Shown here one piece after another: positions 1 through 11,773 of a stretch of DNA of 64,000 bases. The notes beneath the pieces were generated by a model. The model did no database searches. It was not told where the DNA came from and saw only the letters and a program-made list of their open reading frames with translations. The stretch lies in the NCBI GenBank assembly GCA_905182985.1, contig CAJJDN010000038.1, positions 514,258-578,257 on the forward strand, in the 5' to 3' direction. Origin of the DNA: Paramecium sonneborni. Lineage: Eukaryota; Ciliophora; Oligohymenophorea; Peniculida; Parameciidae. Positions within the stretch are counted from its first letter, which is position 1. Each line of letters starts with the position of its first letter. The position numbers were made by a program, and so were the translations under genes.

Positions 1-470
1 TCTTAATTATTAGGATTTGAATTTTATATAAAGGTAATATTTAGATATTAACTCATGAATTAACAAATTATTATTATTTTTGTTTCTTTCTGATCGATTC
101 TCAATGTTAGGTAAATCTAACTCACAAAATTGTGATAATAGAATACCATCATTCACACACCTCATCAATTTTTGTGACCTAAATACCTATCTATTATAAT
201 CAAATTTTTGATTATGATAATCCATCCATCTTCATCCGTATGATTTTATTTTAGTTTTCTTATAATAGAACCAAAAGCTATTCTTCTATCTGTTTCTTTA
301 TCCTAACCAGAAAGGGTATTTAGTATAATTTTTATATCACTCTCTTCTGGAGGATAAGTATTGTTATATATAGCTGCTAATATAGCCTATTTGATTAATT
401 TAATAAATTTTACTCTTTCAAAAGACGTTTCTGCTCCTACTGTTGCACAGAATCTAGTAATAAAATTCAT
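1..470 (-). CDS. ANTH/ENTH-domain-like endocytic adaptor (3' end outside window)
   Basis: The 5' part of a gene that runs off the left edge; the ATG is at 470. After a short lead, the protein has the helical pattern of an ANTH domain (clathrin adaptors of the CALM/AP180 family): an ERVKFIKLIKQAILAA helix, a PPEESDIKIILNTLS segment, then GWIIIIKNLIIIDR, which resembles the family's 'W..alK.Li..H.LL' helix. A 26-nt intron at 161-186 (GTATTT...GAG) is needed; without it the frame stops at TGA. After the intron it continues RCVNDGILLSQFCELDLP and stays open to the window edge. Family members bind phosphoinositides and clathrin at the plasma membrane or endosomes. The assignment is by pattern only; another helical trafficking domain is possible. 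Confidence 0.55.
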
Positions 471-656
471 ATTCAAATAAATTATTTTATATAAATTTAT
501 TTTATTCTCAACATAATTTTTTGTAAAAAGTCTCGCCTTTTTTTCTTTTTAAAATGTTAATATTAATTAGGACAAATTCTCAATCTCAAAAAGTTTGAAA
601 CTTAATTTAAGGTGAATGTTTATTATATAATAAAATAAGTAAATTTATTTCATTCA

Positions 657-1253
657 ATGAGTACACCAAAAAATTTCAGTAAACCAACTCTTTAAACTTA
701 GAAATCTTCAAAACCTTCTTTATTTGCTCCAAAATTAGGTTCTCCAAATTCTTTATCACTCATCAAAAGTATTAAAAAGGTTTCAAATATCCTTTTAGCA
801 AAACAATCCAGTAGTATACATATTAAAAGTCCTATTGTTAAAACAGAGAGAGCAAAGACTTTTAATTTTAGTGAAACAGATTCAAAACCAGAATTAAATA
901 AATGGGATGCCGTTGCTAAAATAGAAAAATCAATCAATATACTCAGAAAAACTAGAGGTTAAATTGATTTCTCATTTCAAATTAAAGTAGAAGAGATAAT
1001 CAATCAAATGATGGCAATATGTAGTATTGATGAAAAAGTCATAAAATTGTTTCTGCAAATCAAAGACGAACGTGATTAAAAAAAATAATCCTAATTAAAA
1101 ACTTTAAAATTCATTAAAGGTCAATAGGATTAAATTGAACAATTAGTATTAATGTAAATAATCTTAGAAAAAAAGATGTTAGGAGTACGACTGAATAATG
1201 ATAATATATTTATTCAGTTATAAATACAAGAAACCAATATAAATATAAATTGA
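657..1253 (+). CDS. Hypothetical protein, about 198 residues
   Basis: An open frame under the ciliate code, beginning MSTPKNFSKPTLQTQKSSK with a Ser/Lys-rich N-terminus. The second half is more helical (QIKVEEIINQMMAICSIDEK). No domain is recognised. It ends at TGA 1251-1253 if unspliced. A possible 22-nt intron (1146-1167, GTATTA...TTAG) would instead end it at TGA 1192-1194, so the C-terminus is uncertain. It lies between the ANTH-like gene (divergent) and VPS50 (same strand). Several in-frame TAA/TAG codons read as Gln. The length is only modestly above chance for a code with a single stop, so confidence is limited. Confidence 0.45.
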
Positions 1254-1573
1254 TTCACCCAATTCTGAAATTTCGATGTTAAAAACTATTCATATAGATA
1301 ACTACATCTAAATTGGACAGCTAAAACTCAAAATATATCTTTATTTTTCAAAGACAAAATTATAAATTAACTATGCAGTTATTGTTTAATATTTGATTCT
1401 TTAACCTATGTTATATACTTAAATATTGTGTAATATAAAAAAGCGACAAAAAATTCAGTTGGCTTATTTTTAAATTAGCATCAGTTTATCTAAATTTTAC
1501 TTTGAATGATCAACTATAATTTGCAAAATTAGAATAATTGATAAATATTATAAATTTATTCCACAATTTTTAT

Positions 1574-4311
1574 ATGTTTAATAAAAAAAAAGATTATATA
1601 AAAAAAAAGTACAAAGACGTCCCTCCAATTAATATTGGTGATGTGAATAGAATATTGCAATAATATAAGAATGACGAAGACAAATTTAGGATGTTTACCT
1701 CAATTTTAGAAATACAAAAATAGCATTCGATTCGAACTCATGAAAGTAATACAGAAGAAATTCTTAGGAAAAATGTTTAAAGATTGATTGAACTTTATGG
1801 AGATGTTGATATCAATTAGGATGCTCTAAATAATATTTATAAAAATGTTGATGAAAATTAAGACATCTAAACATAAATTGAAAAAATTGAATATGGTAAT
1901 ATATTTTAAGGTGACATGAATTCTTAAATGATCAGTATTTAGAGATAGATTGAGCGATATGATCATTATTTGAATGTAATCTAAACAAAATTATCTAAAA
2001 ATATATTCACTAATTACTCTAGTTATCTCTAAGCTTTAACTCATATAGATTAAATTGGAAATATTAGTTAGGAGCTGCTCCTAAAGGTTAGAAGTAGTAG
2101 AGAAAATATGCAAAAAACATAATAAATTGTTTTAAAGCAAAGTAAATAAATTTTAGAGAAAAGACAATAAATCTTGAATATTCAAGTAATAAATAATATT
2201 ATTATAGAAACTGATAGAAATATTAAAAAAAATTAAAAATTAGTATGCTTTACCTTATGAAAGATTTATACTAAGTATGTAGAATGGATATATAGATGCT
2301 TCATTCTATCTTCCTACAATCACGGTATTCTTTATTGAATATTTAGAATGCGGAAATAATTGATGGTTTGTAATTCATACCTAAAAATTATAAAGAAGAT
2401 AGAATAGAATATGTTAGATAAATAACATGTAAAGGGATAATAGATTAGTTTATAAATTATGATGAAAAAATATACAAAATTCATTATGAGTCGTATCTTT
2501 ATATGGAAGTATGTCTATTAATTAAACAAGAAACATGACATCGTTCAACCTTATGAAACAATAGTTCATTTATTAATACTGAGAGCATTTGAAGCTAAAT
2601 TATAAATTGTTTTTGACCAAATTAGTCAAATTTTATCAATTGACTTTTATTTCGATAATTTAACAGATTCTTTAAATCAAATTTCAAAAGATTAATTAAC
2701 AGAGTTTTATAGAGAATTATGTTGTTAAACAATACATTTCTTTATGAATTTACATTTAATTATTAGATTTCATTTAGAATATTTTTAAAATTCATCTATT
2801 ATAGAAATTAGAAAATTAATTTATGAAAAAGTTTTTGATCGAATTTGTGATTTTATTAATCAAACAACAAGTTGGCCAAGAATGAACAAAGAAGATATGA
2901 TTTGTTTTTTTGGTATGCTTACTATTTTAATATCTAAATGTGAAGTATTTGGGGGACAAAATCTTTAGAAATATAAAATATTCATTGAAGATAAATTTAA
3001 TACTTATTTAGAATCAAGAGGAAATGATAAATAAATCAAAGAATAATTAATAAATGAAGATTGTAAAAAATGTATGAAAATAACACTTAATTAAACATAA
3101 ATTATTTTATAAATAGCTAATAAATCAACAAAATTTCACGTTTTTGAATATAATGATCCATTTCCAGATACATTGAATATCTTCAAATCTATAGAATACA
3201 AAAAAATTATTGATTTGATAATGGGTACAACTGTTTCCTTTAAAAAATAAACCAATACTTCTAGTTTAATATATTAAGGAAAAGAAAGGACATTGTTGTT
3301 GACTTAAACTGTTAATTAAATATATATTATCATTCAACAGTAACTTTTTTATATTAAATTTTTTAAATAACATAGAGAAAAGTTAGTTGAGGAATTAATA
3401 TTTTTAATTAATTATTATATATATACTTTATCTATTCCTAATATATTGGATGAACATAAAAGATATATATTTGATGATACTTTAAATTTTAATTATGATT
3501 AAAAGTAAGAACCAGATTAATATACTTAATAATTTGAACATAATAGTTAAGTAATCCTATACAGAGAAAGATACGGTGATTTGATTCGATATTTGAAAAA
3601 AATTCATATTCCAGAAGATTTAAAGGTTAAAAAAACCTAATAATTCGATTTAATGGATAGAATTGTATATATTGAATCTATTATTTTTATAATTAATGAA
3701 TTTGATTCAATTAAAGAAGTATTTTAATAATTTAAACCTTTTTATTCAGAGTTAAATTCAATGATTAGTCAATTATAAGAAATAGTAATAAGAGATTGTA
3801 TAACTTTGGAACCATATGCTTAATTAGTTTAATGCAAATATGAATTAAAATAAAATGATAAAGAAGATTAATAAAGAATTCAATTAATAGACAAAATTAT
3901 ATCTACTAATGAAATAAAATTACAAGGATTATCTTAATAATAATTAAAAGAAGTATAAAAATTTTATTATGATGAACTTATTTATCTTTTTGCTGTTGTT
4001 TATTCAAGAATTAAAAAGGTTAATAATGTAGGTAGAGAAGTTATGTTAAATGACTATCATAAAGTCTCAAAAACTTTTAATGTTGAAAATAGTTTGTATG
4101 AATCATACATTAGAGTTCTTAATTAAACATCAGCAGAAAATATCATTGAATACATGAATAATCATTTAGTAAGTTATTTATTATTTATTTATAGAAAATA
4201 TTTCCATATAAAATGTTAATGGGTCTTTTTAATGCTTAAGGATTATAAAACTGTAAAAAGCAACAAAGAAAAGATTAATTGTTTAAAGTTTTTTAAAATT
4301 ACTAGGAATGA
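1574..4311 (+). CDS. VPS50: VPS50/syndetin-like subunit of the EARP endosomal recycling complex
   Basis: About 881 residues, near the family's usual ~960. Syndetin replaces VPS54 in EARP, a tether for endosome-to-plasma-membrane recycling. What supports it: an N-terminal coiled-coil half with segments such as ALTHIDQIGNISQELLLKV and LPYERFILSMQNGYIDASF, and a C-terminal part with VYSRIKKVNNVGREVMLND and a terminal helical bundle SLYESYIRVLNQTSAENIIE, which align by eye with the end of animal syndetin. Four introns restore frame exactly: 2186-2207, 2325-2346, 2509-2530 and 4169-4194 (22-26 nt). The start was chosen as the first ATG in the frame after a noncoding stretch. It converges on the kinase gene with about 120 bp between stops. 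The less conserved middle could hide another small intron. Confidence 0.82.
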
Positions 4312-4431
4312 ATGTAAATAAACTTGTTTGAAGTATTATTAAATACAAATCAATTATCTTTTTATCTATTAAATAGCGTGATTCTTTACATTTAATCAAT
4401 CTGAGATTGATTACCTTCTTTATCTATTTAT

Positions 4432-6052
4432 TCATTTAAATTTTTAAAAGATTCTATGTTTATTAAAAAAAAATACTAGTATTTATTTTTTTTAAGCTAC
4501 TTAGTGGATCTTTGGTGTAGAAACTTTTTAACGTAGAATCTTCATATTTGCAAAAAGAAGGTTTCTTAACTTTTGGCAATTATTTAAATTCAATCAATGA
4601 AGATTTATTCTCCGAAATATCAACATTAACATCAAAATCTATTTAATTGTTTTATTTATTTTAAACTCTTTAGAAAGGAGATTCAGCTTCAGATAATTAT
4701 CCATCTGCAGTTGATTAAAATATATTTTAATTGCTTCCATTATTAATTTTAAATGTTTTATGTACTAAATTGAAATAATTTATATTTAATACTGTTTTAT
4801 ATAGATAGATTAAGAGAATTCTTAAAAAAATCAGATTCTAAAGCTTATTTAGCAGTAATTCTTTCTGATGGATTTTTTATTAACATTTTCTTTAATAGTA
4901 TTTAAGCTTCTATTGAAATAATGTCCATTTCGCGTTCCTCAAGAACAAAGTTGCATTTTTTATTCTAAGTTAACACTTCATCAAAAGTCTTGCCAAAAAA
5001 TAAACTATGTCCAAATAATAATTTATAAAATATGCATCCACAACTAAAAATATCACAAACTTTATCATATTTTTATTCTCTATCAATCAAATTTAAAATT
5101 TCAGGAGCTACATATCCAGGTGTTCCACATTTTGGAAATTCATATTTTGAAACATCAGTAAATGTGGACAATCCAAAATCTACTATAATAAGAGTATCAT
5201 ATTAATCTTATTCACGAAACATGATATTATCTGGTTTTAAATCTCTATGTATTATATTATTCTCATGTAGTATTTTTACTCCTTCCAGTAATTGCTACAT
5301 AATAATTTTTACTGACTTTATTGGAAACAATTCTTTCTTCGACTATAAAATTTAGTTAATTAAAATTATACTTTCAGAAAATCTATTTCTTCTGCTAAAG
5401 TTCTACCATGCATCAAATCTAATATTAAATAATATGTATGATCACCCTCAAAAGTTTCATATAATTTGATGAATGAAACACTACTGTTTTACTTACTAAG
5501 AAAATCGAGAATTGACACTTCATTTAAAAATGCTTGCATTCCAAATTCACTTTTTTAAAGATAATTTTTATCTATAGCTTTAGCTGCTAAATTAGATGAT
5601 TCCTTTCCGATTTCTTTTATTTTAATTACTTTGGCAGAACTCCCTTTTCCTAGATTGTATTAAGCTTCATAAAAATCTGCAATCTTATAAAATGTGACTC
5701 TATTTTTTATGTTTTCTCTTAATCTACTTTTTTACAAATTTCATTACTTTTACAAATCCTCCATTTTACCAACAAATTATTTAAGTTTATTCTGATACTT
5801 AATGATAAAGGCTGTCAATAAAAGTTTATTATCTTTTTATTCAGTAATCCATCCAACTTATTAAGTTAATTCCATTTGTAACACATACTTTGGATTTTAA
5901 TCCTTAGCTTTCTATTTAGTGAAGAAACTTACACTAGCCATCAAAAGGTAATCATTTAAAACATAGCAGTAATATCTAGCATCACTAATAAAGTGTTTAC
6001 GAACTACGATACATTCATATTAAATTTTAGAGTAATCATATTATGATTTCAT
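4432..6052 (-). CDS. Ser/Thr protein kinase with an N-terminal PH-like region
   Basis: A protein kinase of CAMK-like appearance. The first ~110 residues (YCYVLNDYLLMASVSFFTKQ and after) look like the PH-like module found before many ciliate kinase domains. The kinase then shows a Gly-rich loop GKGSSAKV, a lysine in AAKAID, the catalytic loop HRDLKPDN, DFGLS, the activation-segment end GTPGYVAPEI, and DIFSCGCIFYKLL of subdomain IX. All catalytic residues are present, so it should be active. Introns of 24 nt (GTAATG...GTAG) and 29 nt (GTATAA...ATAG) restore frame, and two more lie in the tail. The C-terminal tail after the kinase is low-complexity. The 3' end depends on a 25-nt intron that leads to TGA 4432-4434; without it the frame would run antisense into VPS50. 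The upstream side is the N gap, whose repeated flank contains this gene's 5' end again. Confidence 0.85.
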
Positions 6053-6228
6053 ATACAATAAATTAATTATTCATTTTATCGAACTAATAAAGTTATATTA
6101 GCTCCCATCAATTTCTGATTTGCTATCACGTATTGTTTTATATAAAAATAAAATATTTTATGTTAAATTAAAAAGTGTTTCTACTTTATAATTTTCACTA
6201 TAAGTATTTAATTAGTTCATAAATTATA
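6001..6228. repeat. First copy of a 228-bp direct repeat flanking the N gap
   Basis: Identical by eye to 7033-7260. It contains the kinase start codon and upstream DNA. Repetition of a contig end on both sides of a run of Ns is typical of two overlapping contigs scaffolded without merging. Confidence 0.95.
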
Positions 6229-7032
6229 NNNNNNNNNNNNNNNNNNNNNNNNNNNNNNNNNNNNNNNNNNNNNNNNNNNNNNNNNNNNNNNNNNNNNNNN
6301 NNNNNNNNNNNNNNNNNNNNNNNNNNNNNNNNNNNNNNNNNNNNNNNNNNNNNNNNNNNNNNNNNNNNNNNNNNNNNNNNNNNNNNNNNNNNNNNNNNNN
6401 NNNNNNNNNNNNNNNNNNNNNNNNNNNNNNNNNNNNNNNNNNNNNNNNNNNNNNNNNNNNNNNNNNNNNNNNNNNNNNNNNNNNNNNNNNNNNNNNNNNN
6501 NNNNNNNNNNNNNNNNNNNNNNNNNNNNNNNNNNNNNNNNNNNNNNNNNNNNNNNNNNNNNNNNNNNNNNNNNNNNNNNNNNNNNNNNNNNNNNNNNNNN
6601 NNNNNNNNNNNNNNNNNNNNNNNNNNNNNNNNNNNNNNNNNNNNNNNNNNNNNNNNNNNNNNNNNNNNNNNNNNNNNNNNNNNNNNNNNNNNNNNNNNNN
6701 NNNNNNNNNNNNNNNNNNNNNNNNNNNNNNNNNNNNNNNNNNNNNNNNNNNNNNNNNNNNNNNNNNNNNNNNNNNNNNNNNNNNNNNNNNNNNNNNNNNN
6801 NNNNNNNNNNNNNNNNNNNNNNNNNNNNNNNNNNNNNNNNNNNNNNNNNNNNNNNNNNNNNNNNNNNNNNNNNNNNNNNNNNNNNNNNNNNNNNNNNNNN
6901 NNNNNNNNNNNNNNNNNNNNNNNNNNNNNNNNNNNNNNNNNNNNNNNNNNNNNNNNNNNNNNNNNNNNNNNNNNNNNNNNNNNNNNNNNNNNNNNNNNNN
7001 NNNNNNNNNNNNNNNNNNNNNNNNNNNNNNNN
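6229..7032. other. Assembly gap of 804 Ns
   Basis: An unbroken run of N. Both flanks carry the same 228 bases, so the true genomic gap is probably zero or negative and no sequence may be missing. Confidence 0.98.
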
Positions 7033-7260
7033 GAACTACGATACATTCATATTAAATTTTAGAGTAATCATATTATGATTTCATATACAATAAATTAATT
7101 ATTCATTTTATCGAACTAATAAAGTTATATTAGCTCCCATCAATTTCTGATTTGCTATCACGTATTGTTTTATATAAAAATAAAATATTTTATGTTAAAT
7201 TAAAAAGTGTTTCTACTTTATAATTTTCACTATAAGTATTTAATTAGTTCATAAATTATA
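7033..7260. repeat. Second copy of the 228-bp direct repeat
   Basis: Duplicate of 6001-6228 directly after the Ns. It duplicates the first codons of the kinase gene but has no gene body attached. Confidence 0.95.
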
Positions 7261-8412
7261 GATAAAAAAAAAAAAATGAATTTTATATTCAAATATAAAT
7301 ATATTTTATTTGATAAGTTTTTGAGAATATTAAGAAATAAGTTTATTATTTATTCTTCTAAAATCATTGAATTTACTTTTAATTTAATAAATATTTTTCA
7401 TTAAATTATTATTTTTAATGATAAATAATAAGGTAATAAAGGAAATATATTTTTGTTCAATCTATCTTCAAGGGAAATATTTTATCTATCTTTAGTAGAG
7501 TAAAACTTAAAGTGAAATCTTTTCATTTAATTCATATTTTATTTCCTTTTAACTATGCTACTACATTAAGTACTAATCATTTCAGTAATTTTTTATTATA
7601 ATATGATTTTTAAGCAATTCATTAAAAAAAAATTGTAACGGAAACCAAACTGAAGAATTTTCCAGAATTTAAATTTTATTACTGTTATAAAATTTACATT
7701 TCATGAAAATTTTATAAAAGAAAGAATTTTAGAAAAATATAAAATTTGAACAGCTAATAAATCAATATTAATAAGCGCTAATAATAAAAAAAAATTAAAA
7801 ACAACAAAAATCTTCGCTTTTGTAAATTTGATTTTTCACCGAAAATTTTTTGATCATTAAAAAATTTATTCCTTATTTCAGATAAAAAATAAATGCTAAT
7901 CTAACCATGAATAATGGCTGCTAAAAAAATAGTTTGAAACAGAATAATATTAATGGCTCTTAAGAACTAGATATTGACAGGTAATGATAGCTTATTCATG
8001 AATTAAGGTTAAATTAAAGGCAAATGATAGATAATTATTTGTTCAAAATTATGCTACAATTCATTAAGACAACATCAATTAAACTAGATATTTTATTAAA
8101 TAAGCATCATTTATTTTATCTCAAAATTCACTTTATATAAATTCATCTTTGCAATTGTAAAGCAAAAATAAGCCAAAAGACAAAAAAGATATATCTTTAT
8201 ATAACTCGCATCTTTAGGTACTAAACAAGTTTTCATGACTATTGTTGCTATTTTTTATTTCAAATGAATGGAGGATTGTTTTAAAGAGAAGATTTATGAA
8301 AGCAAAGAATTATAAATATGAACAAATATTTATATGATTATATTGAGTTGCTAGCCTTGAATTCTCTTAATCAGCTGATAACATAATTAACAAAGATTTC
8401 TTATTTCTTTTT
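7261..8412. other. AT-rich intergenic stretch
   Basis: No convincing coding frame, RNA fold or repeat was seen on either strand. It separates the kinase promoter side from the 3' end of the cyclic-nucleotide-binding gene. Confidence 0.6.
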
Positions 8413-9631
8413 TATTCATTGTAGTATTATTCGATATCTACCGAAAGCTACAAAATTAAATTCAACCCACTCTGCTAAACAAAATCCAAACATTGATATC
8501 TTAAAACCACTTGTTTTTCTTCTTCTCATTAAGAATTTTTTTTTTGTTTCTATTCTTTAGACTTCTCTTTCAATTTTGGGAATTTTCAATACTTTTTTAA
8601 CAACAGGTTGAGTTTATCTAATTTATTACAATACTGGAGGTGGTCATCTTTTTTCAATGCTTCCTAATTATAAAAAATCTAAATTAATATTTCTTTCTAA
8701 ATCTTTTTTGACTTCAGTTAAATCATTAAAATGTCTTTCATATTGTAAAAGTTGTCTCATAAAATTATGATTTTTCTATTATGATATTAGATCAATGCAT
8801 TTTTAATAGATGGAGCCTTATCTAAAATAATTTCAAAATATTCTTTTTTGACCATATAAAGTTCTGATTAATCAGTAACAGAATAAACAGAGTGGATTCT
8901 GGTATTATTATTCTTTGATTTAGTTATACTTAAAGTTTACTTGCATTAAAAATTCCATTTCGCCAAACATTTATCCTGCCGTTATATATTTGATAGTAAC
9001 AGGTTTTTTCTTTTCTAAATAATATATATTTCCATATTTTTTACTTTAAAATCTAGCTTCTAATCTTTCAGAGATAGTATAAGTCTTAGAAGTACTCATA
9101 CCACATAAAATCTTTTCAAAATCACCTTTAAACATTTCATTTAAATCTATTGTTGATGTCTTTATTATTTTGACTATCTTAAACTCTCCTTTTTTAATTA
9201 TGTATACATAATCTAATGGATCCCCTTCTTTATATACAGTAGCATTCATTGAACATCTTTTTACATATGTCCTATCATAAAACACCTTTATGTCTTAAAA
9301 TCTCCAATTAAGAAAAAAGTCTAAATTTGCAAATTCTTCAAAATATGCTTTCTTTAAATGATTTTTAACACTTTTAGCTATTATTTAATAACTATCCTTA
9401 TTTAAATATGCTAAATGAGTATTTTCAATAGCTCTAACTGAAGCAGTTCTAAGTGCATCAGAATCCATAGCTCTCTCCCCAAAAGTCTCAAAATTTGACA
9501 ATTATTTTATTTCATTATCAAAAATTGATGCTTATAAATCTTATGGATTGAAATCTTTTAATACTTGTACTCGTCCACTTATAATAAAATAAAAATTGTC
9601 TCCTTATTCACCTTCTTTAAATATAAAATAA
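8413..9631. repeat. First copy of a 1,219-bp direct repeat (contig-end duplicate)
   Basis: Matches 9633-10851 base for base as far as checked, separated by a single n at 9632. It carries the 3' two thirds of the cyclic-nucleotide-binding gene in the same orientation as the complete copy. It is probably an unmerged contig overlap rather than a tandem duplication. Confidence 0.93.
8416..9631 (-). pseudogene. Duplicate 3' fragment of the cNMP-binding protein gene (probable assembly artefact)
   Basis: Same reading frame, introns and stop (TGA 8416-8418) as the complete gene at 9636-11154, but cut off at the single n at 9632. It lacks the 5' exons. No base difference from the second copy was found, so there is no sign of independent decay. 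It should not be counted as a separate gene. Confidence 0.85.
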
Positions 9632-9632
9632 N

Positions 9633-10851
9633 TATTCATTGTAGTATTATTCGATATCTACCGAAAGCTACAAAATTAAATTCAACCCACTCTGCTAAAC
9701 AAAATCCAAACATTGATATCTTAAAACCACTTGTTTTTCTTCTTCTCATTAAGAATTTTTTTTTTGTTTCTATTCTTTAGACTTCTCTTTCAATTTTGGG
9801 AATTTTCAATACTTTTTTAACAACAGGTTGAGTTTATCTAATTTATTACAATACTGGAGGTGGTCATCTTTTTTCAATGCTTCCTAATTATAAAAAATCT
9901 AAATTAATATTTCTTTCTAAATCTTTTTTGACTTCAGTTAAATCATTAAAATGTCTTTCATATTGTAAAAGTTGTCTCATAAAATTATGATTTTTCTATT
10001 ATGATATTAGATCAATGCATTTTTAATAGATGGAGCCTTATCTAAAATAATTTCAAAATATTCTTTTTTGACCATATAAAGTTCTGATTAATCAGTAACA
10101 GAATAAACAGAGTGGATTCTGGTATTATTATTCTTTGATTTAGTTATACTTAAAGTTTACTTGCATTAAAAATTCCATTTCGCCAAACATTTATCCTGCC
10201 GTTATATATTTGATAGTAACAGGTTTTTTCTTTTCTAAATAATATATATTTCCATATTTTTTACTTTAAAATCTAGCTTCTAATCTTTCAGAGATAGTAT
10301 AAGTCTTAGAAGTACTCATACCACATAAAATCTTTTCAAAATCACCTTTAAACATTTCATTTAAATCTATTGTTGATGTCTTTATTATTTTGACTATCTT
10401 AAACTCTCCTTTTTTAATTATGTATACATAATCTAATGGATCCCCTTCTTTATATACAGTAGCATTCATTGAACATCTTTTTACATATGTCCTATCATAA
10501 AACACCTTTATGTCTTAAAATCTCCAATTAAGAAAAAAGTCTAAATTTGCAAATTCTTCAAAATATGCTTTCTTTAAATGATTTTTAACACTTTTAGCTA
10601 TTATTTAATAACTATCCTTATTTAAATATGCTAAATGAGTATTTTCAATAGCTCTAACTGAAGCAGTTCTAAGTGCATCAGAATCCATAGCTCTCTCCCC
10701 AAAAGTCTCAAAATTTGACAATTATTTTATTTCATTATCAAAAATTGATGCTTATAAATCTTATGGATTGAAATCTTTTAATACTTGTACTCGTCCACTT
10801 ATAATAAAATAAAAATTGTCTCCTTATTCACCTTCTTTAAATATAAAATAA
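9633..10851. repeat. Second copy of the 1,219-bp direct repeat
   Basis: The copy joined to the unique 5' part of the cNMP-binding gene (10852-11154). See 8413-9631. Confidence 0.93.
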
Positions 10852-11154
10852 CCAATTGGAACATATTTATGTTTCAAATTCCTACAACATTATTCATGTA
10901 AAAGATCAGAACCCAAATTTGCAAAAAAATCAAGCGATCTTGTAGCATATTTTAACAATTCAACATCTGTTTATGATCTTAGCTCACATGGTTTCAGAAG
11001 TATAAAAATCATTATATCTATGATGTCTTGATAACTGTACTCTCATGATTACATACTTAGAAAAATCCCTTTAACTCATCCTCAGGTCGATTTTCTGTAA
11101 TAAACTAGATGCTCTTCTAATCTACTCTGTATTAAATTTTAATCGTTTAATCAT
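9636..11154 (-). CDS. Cyclic-nucleotide-binding-domain protein
   Basis: The protein starts MIKRLKFNTEQIRRASS. It has two cNMP-binding (CAP_ED) beta-barrels: one around YVPIGYFIFKEGEQGDNFYF, ISGRVQVL and FGERAMDSDALRTASVRAIE, and a second around NATVYKEGDPLDYVYIIKKG and ITAGQMFGEMEF. The phosphate-binding cassette of the first barrel has GERA followed by R-T-A, as in PKA/PKG regulatory folds. No kinase or channel domain follows; the tail is basic and helical. Canonical introns of 22 nt (near the start) and 28 nt (GTAAAC...AAAG) restore frame. Beyond the second barrel the frame stays open only if two GC-AG introns are allowed (9996-10018 and 9854-9880). Otherwise it stops at TGA soon after the barrel. 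The distal stop is 9636-9638. Likely a cytosolic cAMP/cGMP sensor. Confidence 0.8.
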
Positions 11155-11773
11155 ATAATATATTTATATATATTAAATATCTATGATTAAAAAAATACAA
11201 AATAAAAAATTTATTTACATCATATAAATCTCTCTTATTAACTATTTCACAATTTAAAGATACAAATTTATCAAAAATAATAACTTAATATTATTATAAA
11301 AATCCTTAAATTTAAAGATACTCAATCAATATTATATACTTATAAAACTTATTACCTAATAACTAAAATTTTACTTATTCATCTCATAAAAATTTTATAT
11401 AATTAAAAATTATGTAAAATTTTAAATATCAGAAAATTTAATTCTAAATCAATTCTCAAATATTTTTCATGAGCTAGATTTAATCTTAATAAGCTAATAA
11501 ATCTTAATTTATGTAAAAATATTGAAACAAATTATCATTTAATAAATTTATGAGACTTATAATTTAAAAAGCCATAAACTTTATAGCTGTTAATTCCAAT
11601 TAGAATGTAATTTTGGATTTGCTTCTATAGTATAAAGAGTTTGTAAAGATTAATGTTCACAAATTTTAGTTTTTATTTTGTTTAAAATTAATATTGAAGT
11701 AATCTCATATATTTGATATCTATTTTGTAGTTTGCATTGAATAAAAAAGAATCAAAAAGAGTATAAGACAGAA
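11155..11773. other. AT-rich divergent intergenic region
   Basis: Lies between divergent cNMP-binding (-) and FHA (+) genes. A GTAATC...TGTAG stretch near 11698-11730 looks intron-like, so a 5' exon of the FHA gene could lie here, but no start codon could be fixed. Confidence 0.5.

Noticed and set aside
1262..1511. Open frame between the 657-1253 gene and VPS50
   Set aside because: About 80 codons of low-complexity Leu/Ile/Gln/Tyr. This is within chance length for a code with TGA as the only stop.
1720..1745. TTCGATTCGAACTCAT, resembling a tRNA B box
   Set aside because: It lies inside the VPS50 coding frame, and no cloverleaf or A box could be drawn around it.
8413..10851. Genuine tandem gene duplication of a cNMP-binding protein
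   Set aside because: Copies are identical, introns included, and joined by a single n, and two other loci show the same signature, so an assembly artefact is the simpler reading.
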